A DNA stretch of 64,000 bases, taken from JAMQKA01 sp034521835 (lineage in GTDB: Bacteria > Bacteroidota > Rhodothermia > Balneolales > Balneolaceae). The DNA lies in assembly GCA_034521835.1 (NCBI GenBank), contig JAXHMA010000004.1, forward strand, positions 682,001-746,000, read 5' to 3'. The notes beneath the pieces are model-generated. The model was not told the origin of the DNA, ran no database searches, and saw nothing but the letters and a program-made list of their open reading frames with translations. Below, in pieces: positions 48,797 through 58,316 of the stretch (positions are counted from its first letter, which is position 1; every line of letters begins with the position of its first letter). Position numbers and translations under genes: made by a program.

Positions 48797-49357
48797 TGGT
48801 ATACCGCAGGTTATTGAGTTCACCTACATACCATGCAATACTAATACCAAAAATAAGGCAGGAGTGAACTTTTTTACGATTGTTGACCCTTTATAGCTTG
48901 TTATATCTTGAGTGGTGGTTAACACCGTAATAAATTCTGATCAATGTTAAGTCTTTACAGGCTGAGGGGCTGATTGTTGCAGATTTGCAAACCACTATTT
49001 CTGGCAAACTTGCATGGCTGCAATGGCAGGTGTTTTGTTATTTGGGAATACAAAAGAATTAGAAATACGCAGATCTGGATGACAGGCTTAATTCATGGTA
49101 ACGAGGGCTTTGCAAAACCGTTTGATTTCCCCAGTATTGGGATGGTCAAGTATTCGATATCCTCATTTATGAGGTATAAACTGCGATTTTGAATTCGTCC
49201 CGGCGTTGACTTTGCTCATGACTTTTGAACTTCAAGGCCCTCCGTACCACCAGTTACCAGGGATCATATAATTTATTTGAGGAATTTTAGTTTTTGGTAC
49301 AAAGGTTGCATGTAGTAAAGTGAAACTACAAAAAACAATCAGAATTAAGGAGTTGTC
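48797..49357. other. Non-coding stretch upstream of the YceI genes
   Basis: I see no gene in these 560 bases. It contains the second CTTGCATGGCTGCA motif (49009-49022) and other TTGCA tracts (TTGTTGCAGATTTGCAAACC). The last 30 bases have a ribosome site (TTAAGGAG) for the YceI gene. Confidence 0.4.
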
Positions 49358-49988
49358 ATGAAAAAAGTAATTACATCTATACTATCACTAACCGTAGCCT
49401 TGGCCTTCAGCATAAGCGGCGTATGGGCACAGAGCGAAAGCGTTTCACTATTATCCGAAAGCACCATGACCGTTGTAGGTACATCTACCCTGCACGACTG
49501 GGAAGTGGACGTGCAAACCATGAATCTGGATGCCGAATTTACCGATGCGGTCTTTACCGAAGACTTACCCACCTCTGCTGATTTTGTTGAAAGCCTGAAG
49601 CTGACTGTTCCTGTTAAGAGCCTGGAGAGCGGAAAGGGTGGCATGAACAATAAAATGTACGATGCTTTTAACGCCAAGAAGAATCCCAATATCGTGTATG
49701 AGTTCTCCAGCGCACAGCTTGACAACAGCGCTGCCGGCGAAGGCTTTACCCTGAATACGACTGGCCAGTTGACCATGAACGGTGTTACCCGCAGCGTGAA
49801 CTTCCCGGTACAGGGAACGGTTTCTGGCGAAAATCAGGTTAATTTTACCGGATCATACACCATGAAAATGACCGACTTTAAGAATGGATCCCCCCAGCGC
49901 TGTATTCGGTACCATTAAAGCTGGAGATGAAGTGACCATCAAATTCGATATTACTCTGGCCAACCAAACCATGGCTGAGAACAACTAA
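49358..49988 (+). CDS. YceI family exported protein 1, frameshift in a C-run
   Basis: This encodes about 209 residues with a signal peptide (cleavage near VWAQSE). It carries YceI features: MTVVGTSTLHDWEVDVQTM, VPVKSLESGKGGMNNKMYDAF, PNIVYEFSS and a GQLTMNGVTRSVNFPVQG strand. The family folds as a lipocalin-like barrel that binds isoprenoid or amide lipids. The frame breaks at a run of six C near 49893. Dropping one C restores AVFGTIKAGDEVTIKFDITL and a stop at 49988, so an error is likely. It is followed by a second YceI gene 13 bases on, forming an operon. Confidence 0.88.
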
Positions 49989-50001
49989 GATAAACACTCC
50001 T

Positions 50002-50721
50002 ATGTCCCGGTTTTCTGCCATAGTTATTCGCCAACGATCTTCTCAGAGAGAATACTCTCAATGGGCAGGAATGCTGGTGCTGGCGATCGCTATAAACTTC
50101 ATCTTGGGATTACCAGCACAGCAGGCCGGGGCACAGGAACTATCTAATGCGACAGCCGGTGGTGGGAATATTGAAATCGCCCCCCAAGGCGCCCTTTGGC
50201 TAGAGGGATCTGCTTCCGTGGTAGACTACCGCTGCTACGCCCAGAAGCTGGCCGGCAACGGTGCTATCGAAAACACCTCCCAACCCACTCAAAACGTGCA
50301 AGGCGACGGCGATGTTAAAGTGCGCGTGACTATTCCTGTTAAGGCCCTTGAATGCGGCAAACGAAAGATGAATCAGGATCTTTATAATGCCCTGAAAGCG
50401 AAAAAATATCCGCAGATCAGCTATGAACTGCTAGAGGCTGAGCTCCTCAATCAAAGTTCCCATCCCGATTCTGTAGGCTGGATGAAGATAAAAACCAACG
50501 GGCTGCTTACCATTGCGGGCGTCACAAATAAGACAAGCCTGGTAGTAGAAGGGCAGCAGATTGGCGACAGCCGGTTCCGGGTGAAAGGCATCAAGCCGCT
50601 GAACATGCATGATTTTGATATTGAGCCCCCCACCGCCCTGATGGGCCTGATCAAAGCCAGCGAAAAGCTGACCGTACACTTTGATGTCTCCGTATTACTG
50701 GATGAGCAGGCGGATAAGTAG
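50002..50721 (+). CDS. YceI family exported protein 2
   Basis: This encodes 239 residues. The N-terminal helix (AGMLVLAIAINFILGLPAQQAGAQ) is a signal peptide. The YceI core shows VRVTIPVKALECGKRKMNQDLYNALKAKKYPQISYEL, VGWMKIKTNGLLTIAGVTNKTSLVVEG and a final FDVSVLLDEQAD. It contains cysteines at CYAQK and LECGK that the first YceI protein lacks. Such pairs are found with respiratory or lipid genes in the phylum. Substrate unknown. The IS3 element lies 170 bases downstream. The frame is intact. Confidence 0.88.
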   Translation: MSRFSAIVIRQRSSQREYSQWAGMLVLAIAINFILGLPAQQAGAQELSNATAGGGNIEIAPQGALWLEGSASVVDYRCYAQKLAGNGAIENTSQPTQNVQGDGDVKVRVTIPVKALECGKRKMNQDLYNALKAKKYPQISYELLEAELLNQSSHPDSVGWMKIKTNGLLTIAGVTNKTSLVVEGQQIGDSRFRVKGIKPLNMHDFDIEPPTALMGLIKASEKLTVHFDVSVLLDEQADK

Positions 50722-50956
50722 GGCCCTTTCTTACACTTTTACAGCCGGGACCTTCCCTGCTTTATTTAATGCATCCAAAACAGGAATCGCGAATTTTTTG
50801 TACGGTTCAATTCGCAGTTGCATTTTGGTAGAGATTTGCATTACGACCTATATCAAAAAAGGATTAAAGAGACGCCTGCTATGTGAACTTGCTACATTTT
50901 GGTGGACACCCAGTTAAGCCATAGATTGTCGCCGCAATTTATGACAACTAACAATT

Positions 50957-51252
50957 ATGAGTAAAAGAAGAACCTACAGCAAAGAATTTAAACTGGACGT
51001 AATCCAGCAAAGTTACCAGCGGGACAATATCCGGGAGCTGGCCGATGAGCTGGGTATTAACCCGGGCCTTATCTACGCTTGGCGCTCCGAGTATAAGAAA
51101 AACCCCAGCAATCCTTTCCGGGCAAAGGTATTCCCAGCCGGACTACCGAAGAGAAGGAGCTGGCCGAGTTGAAGAAAGAACTGGCTGACGTGCGTATGGA
51201 GCGGGATATCTTAAAAAAGGCGATGGGCATCTTCACCAAGAAAAACGGGTAA
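50957..51252 (+). CDS. IS3 transposase OrfA (helix-turn-helix), frameshifted
   Basis: This encodes about 98 residues: KRRTYSKEFKLDVIQQ and LADELGINPGLIYAWRSEY form the HTH. One missing T near 51115 breaks the frame. The rest (EEKELAELKKELADVRMERDILKKAMGIF) is the usual leucine-zipper tail, ending at 51252. Confidence 0.85.
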
Positions 51253-51263
51253 TTTTCCAGTTT

Positions 51264-52134
51264 ATGGCTGAACACAGACACATATTTCCCATTGTAAAGA
51301 TGTCCGAGGTATTCGATGTAAGCAGAAGCGGCTATTATAGCTGGATGAGTCGCGAGCCCTCCGATCGCGCCAAAGAGAACCGGCGCTTGACGAGACAAAT
51401 TAAACAAATCTGGCTGAAGTCGGGGAAGACCTATGGCAGTCCTCGCATTCACCAGCAACTGCTTCGAGAGGGAGAGCAGCTTAGTCGCCGGAGGGTAGCT
51501 CGGCTGATGAGAAAAGAAGGCATACAAAGCCAGATTCGCCCCAAATGGGTAACTACCACCGATTCGAGGCACACTCTGCCGGTGGCCCCGAACCGGTTAG
51601 ACCAAGATTTTACCGGCCGGCCGATTGGGTCAGGTGTGGGTAAGCGACATCACCTATATCCCCAGCAATCAAGGGTGGTTGTATTTGACGACCATCATGG
51701 ATCTGGCTGATCGCCAGATCGTGGGCTGGTCGTTCTCGGAAGGCATGAGCGCCGATGAAACGATTATTCCGGCCTGGAAAGCCGCCTGTCAAAAGCGGAC
51801 TATCGACCAGGAGCTGGTCTTCCATTCTGACCGGGGTGTCCAATATGCCTGTGAGGAGTTTACTAAGTTGCTAAAAGCCCGACCGCTGGTCCGCCAAAGC
51901 ATGAGCCGCAAAGGCAACTGCTGGGATAACGCACCGGCCGAGAGCTTCTTTAAAACCTTTAAAGCAGAACTACCAATAGAACCTAAACACTATAATTACA
52001 ACAATCTTCGAGGAGAAATCTTCCAATTTATTGAGATCTGGTATAATCGCCAGCGCTTGCATTCTACGCTGGCCTACCGAACACCGGCGGAAATGCAAAA
52101 CTACTTAACAGAAAACCAAGAATTGGCTGCATGA
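51264..52134 (+). CDS. IS3 transposase OrfB (DDE integrase), frameshifted
   Basis: This encodes about 290 residues. The HTH_21-type start reads ILFP-like PIVKMSEVFDVSRSGYYSW, then RRRVARLMRKEGIQ. One extra base near 51610 shifts the frame into VWVSDITYIPSNQGWLYL (first Asp), ELVFHSDRGVQYACEEF (second Asp) and NAPAESFFKTFKAELP (Glu), the complete DDE triad. The C-terminus has IWYNRQRLHSTLAYRTPAEM. It works with OrfA, probably by frameshifted fusion in the intact element. Confidence 0.88.
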
Positions 52135-52169
52135 TCTGGCTTAACTCACTGTCCATTTTTTTGTAGCAA

Positions 52170-52468
52170 TTCCACCTACTGGCTTGAGCTGAAAAAGGAC
52201 AGCGTTTTTGCGGAACAAGAGTACCACTACTCCCTTACTGGCCGGAGTAATTGTTAACCCCTGTTTTGGTTATTTTGAGGTTGAAGAGAAAAACCAGGAA
52301 ATAAATATCTCTTTTATTTGCGAACGATTGGTGTGCGGTATTGCAACTGAGTTTGCAACAACAGTAGCAACATCTTATCGATACTCATTTCAAAATGAGA
52401 AACTTTTGTTCCTTTTCGATTCTGTTTCTCAAGAAAAGGGTAAGGTAATATTAACTTCCGCAAAGTAA
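52170..52468 (+). pseudogene. Truncated META-like/lipocalin-like domain gene
   Basis: The frame reads STYWLELKKDSVFAEQEYHYSL and, after a shift near 52253, NPCFGYFEVEEKNQEINISF, then SYRYSFQNEKLLFLFDS to a stop at 52468. The N-x-C, F-x-G-Y-F-E-V and repeated strand pattern resembles META/HslJ-like or META-like lipocalin domains of small lipoproteins. The signal peptide and start are missing. The right end of the IS3 element abuts the coding sequence, so insertion probably removed them. Confidence 0.5.
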
Positions 52469-52628
52469 CGAGTTTCCTAAAAGACTTGGGAAAATTCCCA
52501 ATACGAGGAGTGTGTAATCAACTGAATCTAGCCTTTAATATAAATGCGATTCGAATACAGCGAGGCTGTTTGCCAGAAAGCCTGAACCAAGTCTGGCACA
52601 GGGGGATGTTATTCAACCAAAAAAAACA

Positions 52629-53980
52629 TTACAACTCCATTTCATAACGTTCCATTTTGCGATAGAGCGTGGAGGGATCGATGCCCAGCAGGCGGGCGGC
52701 CTCCGATTTGTTGCCCTCGGTGCGCTTAAGAACGCTTTTGATGTGGTGTTTCTCAAACGCCTGCACGGCGGAATCCAGCGACTGGCTGTCGATATCCACT
52801 TTCTCTTCCGTATTGCGGATAGCTTCCGGCAGGTCGTCAATCGTGATGTGATCTTCGTTGCCCAGCAGCACGGCGCGTTCAATCACGTTTTCCAGCTCCC
52901 GCACGTTGCCCCGCCAGCCGTAGGAGATTAGCGCGCTCATCGCATCGCTGGTGATGCCCTTTACAGCGCGGTTCAACTCTCGATTGTATTTATTCAAAAA
53001 GTGATGAGCCAGGATCGGGATATCCTCTTTGCGTTCGGATAAATCGGGAAGTGGTATCTCAACGACATTCAGGCGAAAAAACAGGTCTTCCCGAAAGTTG
53101 CCCTGCTCTACCTCCTGCTCCAGGTTACGGTTGGTTGCGGTGATAATGCGGGCATCAAAGTTAACCGTCTGATTGGATCCTAACGGCTTCACCTCCTTTT
53201 CCTGCAACACCCGTAACAGCGTGGCCTGGATATTGGGCGAAAGCTCCCCGATCTCATCCAGGAACACCGAGCCCCGGTTGGCGGCCTCAAAAATGCCTTC
53301 ATGATCTTTGTCGGCACCGGTGAAGGCCCCTTTTTGTAGCCAAAAAGTTCTGCCTCTACTAAATCCTCAGGAATGGAACCACAGTTCAGCGCCAGAAACG
53401 GCTTGTTGGCGCGGTCGCTGTTGGAGTGAATAGCACGGGCAACCAGCTCTTTGCCTGTTCCGCTGGCGCCTGATATCAGCACGTGGGTGCTGGCGTTGCT
53501 CACCCGCTTGATCATCTCGTAGATGCGCTTCATCGGGTCACTTTCCCCTATGATATGGTTGAAGTTGAACTTTCGGTCGATCTGTTCGCGCAGGTAGCGG
53601 TTTTCCTGCAGCAGCTCCTTGTGATCAAGCAGATTCTGTATGCGAATGATCACCTCGTCAAAATCGATCGGTTTCAGGATGTAGTCGGAGGCGCCTTTGC
53701 GGAGGGCTTCCACGGCGGTTTCAACGGTAGCGTGGGCTGTAATGATAACGGTGAGGGTTTCAGAGGAAAGCTGTTTTGTTTTTTGGATCACTTCAATACC
53801 ATCGGCCTGGGGCATCTTCAAGTCGGTGATGACAATGTCATACCGGCCTTCCCTGATTTTTTCAATCGCCTCCGCACCATTGCTGGCCGTATCGCAGGCA
53901 AAACCCTCATCCTGAAGAACAATAGAGAGCGTTTCCCTGATCTCTTTTTCGTCATCTGCTATTAAGATAGATCCTTTCAT
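52629..53980 (-). CDS. Sigma-54-dependent response regulator (NtrC family), one frameshift
   Basis: This encodes about 450 residues. The receiver has IADDEKEIRETL, the phosphoryl Asp in IVITDLKMP and Lys in YILKPIDF. The AAA+ domain shows Walker A GASGTGKEL, the sigma-54 contact loop begun as ELFGYKKGAFTGA (GAFTGA lies exactly at the break), Walker B VFLDEIGEL and the R-finger region FREDLFFRLNVV. The C-terminal Fis-type HTH is NKSEAARLLGIDPSTLYRKM. One G is missing in the G-run near 53330; adding it restores GAFTGADKDHEGIFEAA. It is co-transcribed with the kinase at 53981: that gene's TAG stop is directly followed by this ATG. Confidence 0.9.
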
Positions 53981-55307
53981 CTACTGATCTGACTCTTTAG
54001 TGGTTTTAGGTAATTGTATGTTGAACGTGGTTCCTTCTCCAAGTTCTGATTCTACGGTAATGGTTCCACCCATTTTCTGGATGATGCCGTGGCTTACGGA
54101 GAGCCCCAGCCCGGTGCCGGAGCCAACATCCTTGGTGGTGAAAAAGGGCTCAAACACCCGGTCAATATGTTCTTCCCTGATGCCAGTTCCAATGTCAGAA
54201 ACCTTTGATTTGTACGAGGTCGGGGGCTTCTAACTCCCGGGTTTGAATTTCAATCTCCGGATTTCCGACATTTTTCATCGCATCCACCGCGTTAAGCAGC
54301 ACGTTTACAAGCACCTGGTGGACATGGTCGGGCACGCAAAGCACGACGGGCAGCTCGGGACTCAAATCTAAATTAAACGTTACCTCACGACAGCGGGCGT
54401 CATGTTCCAGCAACCCCACGGCCGCTTCAATTATTTCATTGATTTGGGCCTCTTTCTGGTCCAGGCTGGAGGGGCGGGAAAAGTCGACAAGGTCACGAAC
54501 AATTTTGTTAATACGCTGTATTTGATCGCGAACTTTAGTGAGCTGCTCCTGCACAAAGGTATCTTCAGTGCGGCGCTGAACAAGCTGGGTGATGGAAGAA
54601 ATGGCGGTCAGTGGGTTGCCAATTTCATGGGCTACGCCGGCCGCCATGTGTCCCACGGTGGCCAGCCGCTCGGAATGCTGGGCTTGCTCTTCGCGCAACC
54701 GAAGCTTGGTAAGGTCTCGCAGAATCTGTGAGCGGCCCACGATCTTTCCTTCCACATCGCGGATAAAGGATTCTGTGAGGTTTACGAGCACCCGCTGGCC
54801 GTCTTTAGTGAGGCGTTCGGTTTCATAATTTTGCACATAGCCGCGATAGAGCATGCCAAATTCCAGGCAGTCGAGTTCTCGCGCGTTGAGCAAGTCGTCG
54901 GGGATAAATGTTTTGATCGATTCGCCCACAATTTCGTCTCGGGTCCAACCAAAAATGTCTTCAGCTCCGCGATTCCAGGCCGTGATGATGTTATCGTTGT
55001 TTACGGCAAGTATGGCATCCGCGGAATGCTCAATAATATCCTTATACCTCCCCTCGGCAACCTCCAGCTTGTCTTCGTACATTTGCCGGTATTTGTAGAC
55101 CGTCCAGGCTGCCCAGGTCACCAGCAGAATCGATACTAATACGCCGCGGGTTAAATAGAGCCAGCGGAGTGTGCTCAGGGAAGGATTCTCAAATACGGTG
55201 AACTGAACTATTTCAAAAATGCCGAACACGGCCCCCAAAATAAGCAGGGAGGTGAATACCAGATATCCCAGCCTGACATATCTAAAAAAATTAAACAGTT
55301 CTTTCAT
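53981..55307 (-). CDS. PAS-domain sensor histidine kinase, one frameshift
   Basis: This encodes about 441 residues. There are two N-terminal helices (LGYLVFTSLLILGAVFGIF and TRGVLVSILLVTWAAWTVY), then a PAS domain (IIEHSADAILAVNNDNIITAWNRGAE). The H box is MAAGVAHEIGNPLTAISS. ATPase boxes are VLLNAVDAM (N), then after an extra G near 54210 DIGTGIREEHIDRVFEPFFTT (G1/F) and GTGLGLSVSHGII (G2). The last part ends with NIQLPKTTKESDQ and a stop at 53981. It is partner of the NtrC-type regulator: TAG then ATG with no gap. The signal may be a small molecule or redox state sensed by the PAS domain. Confidence 0.9.
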
Positions 55308-55395
55308 GTTTGACGTAAGAAGTTATGGCCTGCTGCAAGGTCCCTGGCTTGTTCGGCTCAACGGGAAGATGAGAAATTGTATGCTATAATACTAT

Positions 55396-55860
55396 CTACC
55401 AAATTCCCAAAATTCGCTGGATATCCACAATCTGCCCCGTGTGATACGAGGTGTGGTCGATTATAAGTACAGCCTCTCTGAACAGCGTTTGTCCGTCACC
55501 GTGAGGAAAAGGCTCAAACAGATCGTTTTGGGGATCTTCAACAAGCTCCACCATCTTCTGTCGATCGTCTTGGTATTGCTGCAGGGTCTGCTCCCACATA
55601 TTCCGGTCAGATGGAGCCTGATCAGACGGCCAGTAGTCATCCGGCCAGCTTGGTGCTTCATAATTGGAATTAACACAGAATTTCAGGATGTCCTCCTGGG
55701 CTATACGGATATGCTCGGCTAGCTCCCAGATGGAGTGTGGCAGCGCGTCAGTTCGTTTACCAAGGTGCTGGGTATCAATTCCTTTTGTGGCTCGAACAAA
55801 ACCGATATGGGCATGTTCTCTTGTCAATTGATCAATGAGGTGTTCCTTTAAACTGTTCAT
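55396..55860 (-). CDS. DinB family protein
   Basis: This encodes 154 residues. The four-helix DinB/YfiT-like fold is marked by His residues: LPHSIWELAEHIRIAQEDIL (helix 2 His) and LIIDHTSYHTGQIVDIQRILGIW (helix 4 His-x3-His), the usual metal triad. Family members are thiol-S-transferase-like or uncharacterised metal enzymes. A hairpin at 55957 lies upstream. The frame is intact. Confidence 0.9.
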   Translation of the reverse strand: MNSLKEHLIDQLTREHAHIGFVRATKGIDTQHLGKRTDALPHSIWELAEHIRIAQEDILKFCVNSNYEAPSWPDDYWPSDQAPSDRNMWEQTLQQYQDDRQKMVELVEDPQNDLFEPFPHGDGQTLFREAVLIIDHTSYHTGQIVDIQRILGIW

Positions 55861-55956
55861 TGGTAGAGTCCTGTTCCGTTATATAAATATTGTGGTGTGT
55901 GTCTCGAAAGAAAAGGAACTGATTTGATTGGGAGAATTCAAGGAGGGGCAAAAGAA

Positions 55957-55979
55957 AAAGCCCTTGGATGAAGGGCTTT
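55957..55979. terminator. Short hairpin with U-tract
   Basis: AAAGCCCTT-GGATG-AAGGGCTTT forms a nine-base stem. T-rich tracts follow on both strands (TTTGTTTC on plus, TTTCTTTT on minus), so it could work in either direction. It lies between two divergent genes, where no terminator is needed. It may be the end of a short transcript or an attenuator for the DinB gene. Confidence 0.6.
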
Positions 55980-56163
55980 GTTTCAGACAACTATGTTTAA
56001 TATAACGTTCTTGGCCTATACAGATCAAGTAAAATTTATAATATATAACTAATATATAATTAATGTTAGTATTAAGTTGATCTTTAGGGATCTAACATAT
56101 AATTTTTGTTATCCATATCAGAAGTGAATTCGTTCCTTGCTAAACCATCAAAAACCTAGTTTT

Positions 56164-56583
56164 ATGCCCAAAGAGATCGGAAGTCTCACACTTTACTCCG
56201 TTGATGACCTCCATGAAAAACTTGGCCTGAGTAAGATGACAATTCGCGCCTACCTGCGTGAAGGAAAAATACGGGCCCGTAAACTGGGCGTTCAATGGTA
56301 TGTTACCGAGGAAGCGCTCCGCGAATATTTTGATGAGCCGGTCGAAAAGCCCGCTCCAAACAAGAAAAAGAAGAAACCCAAAGGAAATTACCGGTACGTT
56401 GTCAAGGGAATCAATGATCTGGTCAGCGAAAAAGAGGAGTGTGAAACGTTGGATGAAACGATTGAATGCATCGAAAATCAAGCAATTATCAGCTTGTTCC
56501 AGGTGGCGGTGGTCAACAAAGAAACGGATGAGGTTGAAGAGCTGATTAAGGCGCGTGACTTCCTGGATCGTTATAAGAAGTAG
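56164..56583 (+). CDS. Helix-turn-helix (excisionase/MerR-like) protein
   Basis: I place the start at 56164 (MPKEIGSLTLYSVDDLHEKL); the frame can open at 56137. The first 60 residues are a winged HTH of the excisionase type: YSVDDLHEKLGLSKMTIRAYLREGKIRARKLGVQWYVTEEALREYF. A lysine-rich linker (PAPNKKKKKPKGNY) leads to a C-terminal domain of about 70 residues (YRYVVKGINDLVSEKEECETLDETIE). It is a DNA-binding protein, possibly a transcription regulator with a ligand or partner domain. It lies 50 bases before a small gene on the same strand. Confidence 0.75.
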   Translation: MPKEIGSLTLYSVDDLHEKLGLSKMTIRAYLREGKIRARKLGVQWYVTEEALREYFDEPVEKPAPNKKKKKPKGNYRYVVKGINDLVSEKEECETLDETIECIENQAIISLFQVAVVNKETDEVEELIKARDFLDRYKK

Positions 56584-56633
56584 TGGGTATAACATTCTAA
56601 GTGTAGAAAAACAAAATAGATAGAAATCAATTT

Positions 56634-56921
56634 ATGCTGCAAAAAGATAAGACAAAACTGGAAATCTTTGGATTTGGCGAAGAGGATTCGGACAAATTTT
56701 ATGCCCTCGTAAACCTGAACAAGAGTCCAGATGGAATTGATCTAAAAGAGCTATCGCTGGCTGATCCCCGTAAATTTGATGAGGAGTTGAATAAAATGGG
56801 GTGCATCCTGCTGCTAAAAGGGGAAGAAGTCAGTGAGCTAATTGAACGCGGAGATATTGACAACTCTGATCTGCACAAATCACTGTATGAACTGGCCGTA
56901 GAACAGGGCATAATTAAGTGA
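56634..56921 (+). CDS. Small hypothetical protein downstream of the HTH gene
   Basis: This encodes 95 residues: KTKLEIFGFGEEDSDKFYAL, LSLADPRKFDEELNKMGC, LLLKGEEVSELIERGDIDNSDL. It is acidic and helical, with no signal peptide and no known motif. It is probably co-transcribed with the HTH gene and could be its partner. Function unknown. Confidence 0.6.
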   Translation: MLQKDKTKLEIFGFGEEDSDKFYALVNLNKSPDGIDLKELSLADPRKFDEELNKMGCILLLKGEEVSELIERGDIDNSDLHKSLYELAVEQGIIK

Positions 56922-56998
56922 GAGGTCAAACAAAGTGAGAAATGAAAAGATCTATATCGGGATGCTCCCCGCCGCGTCTGCTTTCTCACGCTTACTGC

Positions 56999-57574
56999 CT
57001 ATACCTCAAATGGCCCCTCCTGTTGCCACCATCGCCAGGCGCGTAGCAGCGTGATTGCCGTTTTCCCATCTGAAATTTCCCCGATATGTACCATCTCCAC
57101 CGCTTCACGGAAAGGAATTCGCTCTTTCACCAGGAACTCATCCTCGTCCACCTTCTGCTCAAACTCCTCGATATCCCACGCCACGTACAGGTGGATGATC
57201 TCATCGGTATACCCTATGCTGGGATAAAAGTGGCCCGCATAATGAAATTGCTGGCAGGTCAGGCCGGCCTCCTCCTTCAGTTCGCGCTCTGCGGTGCTGT
57301 CGGCCGTTTCCCCGGGATCAATCTTCCCTGCCGGCACCTCATAAAAAATCTGTTTCACGGGGTAGCGAAACTGCTTGACCGGCGTCACGTCCCCATTTTC
57401 AAAAACGGGAAGTACAGCTGAGGCGCCCGGGTGCTTGATCCACTCTCTGGTAGATTCAGAGCCGTCGGGCAGGCGCACTTCATCAAAAAACAGATGTAGC
57501 AGGCGCCCGTTAAAAACTTCCCTTGAGCTGATTTTTTTCTCGATCAGTTTTCTCCTGTCTGAGATAATGCTCAT
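56999..57574 (-). CDS. NUDIX hydrolase (ADP-ribose pyrophosphatase-like)
   Basis: This encodes 191 residues. The Nudix box GKIDPGETADSTAERELKEEAGL fits G-x5-E-x7-R-E-U-x-E-E-x-G-U exactly. The context VKQFRYPVKQIFYEVPAGKIDPG is typical of ADP-ribose/nucleoside-diphosphate-sugar pyrophosphatases (NudF type), with the acidic C-terminal FEQKVDEDEFL. It is cytosolic. It is divergent from the phosphatidyltransferase gene. Confidence 0.93.
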   Translation of the reverse strand: MSIISDRRKLIEKKISSREVFNGRLLHLFFDEVRLPDGSESTREWIKHPGASAVLPVFENGDVTPVKQFRYPVKQIFYEVPAGKIDPGETADSTAERELKEEAGLTCQQFHYAGHFYPSIGYTDEIIHLYVAWDIEEFEQKVDEDEFLVKERIPFREAVEMVHIGEISDGKTAITLLRAWRWWQQEGPFEV

Positions 57575-57640
57575 TGCGTATATTCCTTTTCTTTTCCGTT
57601 TGAATTCATACCTTTGGTAACTAAAGTATAACTATTTAGC

Positions 57641-58240
57641 ATGGCAGAAACAGTGGAAAAAGCTTCAGGGACCCCGTCCAAAATAAAGGTACGGCACCTT
57701 GTATGTACTTGGTCAAACGCAATCTCGGCCTCCCGAACGCTTATCGCACTGCCGATCATCTACCTGCATTATACCAGCGGTTATCAAATTACCTGGCCGA
57801 TTGTAGTGCTCGTGGTCTACGGGATCTTCTCCGATTACCTGGACGGCATCATCGCCCGTAAAACCAACCAGGTTTCCGAATTGGGTAAAGTGCTTGATCC
57901 CATCGCCGACAAGCTCACTGCCCTCCTACTTTTTATTTACACGGTATATATAGAATATATTCCGCTATGGTTTTTTATCCTGGAAATCGGTCGCGACGTG
58001 CTTATTCTCTCGGGTTCGATCTATATAAAACTGAAGCGCGGAAAAGTACCCATGGCTGTCACCTCCGGAAAGTTTGCGGTGAATGGACTGGCTGCGTACT
58101 GGATGAGCGTCTTCTTTTTTCCGGAAGCCACCGGTTTCCACCTGTTCTTTATGGGGAACGCCATAGCGTTAATGGTTTTCTCCTTTTTTGATTATCTTCA
58201 ACGGTTGAATGAGATACTGCATGGAGCAGAATTTAACTGA
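57641..58240 (+). CDS. CDP-alcohol phosphatidyltransferase
   Basis: This encodes 199 residues with about five transmembrane helices. The family signature D-G-x2-A-R-x8-G-x3-D-x3-D is present as DGIIARKTNQVSELGKVLDPIAD. It transfers a phosphatidyl group from CDP-diacylglycerol to an alcohol; glycerol-3-phosphate (PgsA type) is the likeliest acceptor given the length, but serine or inositol types cannot be ruled out. It acts in the inner membrane. It lies 76 bases before ftsY on the same strand. Confidence 0.92.
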   Translation: MAETVEKASGTPSKIKVRHLVCTWSNAISASRTLIALPIIYLHYTSGYQITWPIVVLVVYGIFSDYLDGIIARKTNQVSELGKVLDPIADKLTALLLFIYTVYIEYIPLWFFILEIGRDVLILSGSIYIKLKRGKVPMAVTSGKFAVNGLAAYWMSVFFFPEATGFHLFFMGNAIALMVFSFFDYLQRLNEILHGAEFN

Positions 58241-58316
58241 ATAATCGAGCTGCGGCCTATTTTTTGGACCGCAAGCCGATGGTAATACTAACCTGATCAA
58301 CGCTGGATTATCATCA

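Larger units (their letters stand above)
50889..52169 (+). mobile_element. IS3-family insertion sequence
   Basis: The ends match imperfectly: TTGCTACATTTTGGTGGACA...GTTAAGCCA on the left and, reversed, TTGCTACAAAAAAATGGACA...GTTAAGCCA on the right. Between them lie the usual two overlapping-type genes, orfA and orfB. The exact boundary (at TTGCTACA or at TGGACA) and target duplication are not clear. It truncates or separates the META-like gene to its right. Confidence 0.85.

Noticed and set aside
48990..49022. Sigma-54 promoter (CTGGCAAACTTGCA) before the YceI gene
   Set aside because: The GG and GC elements are only seven bases apart instead of ten, so the -24/-12 geometry is wrong.
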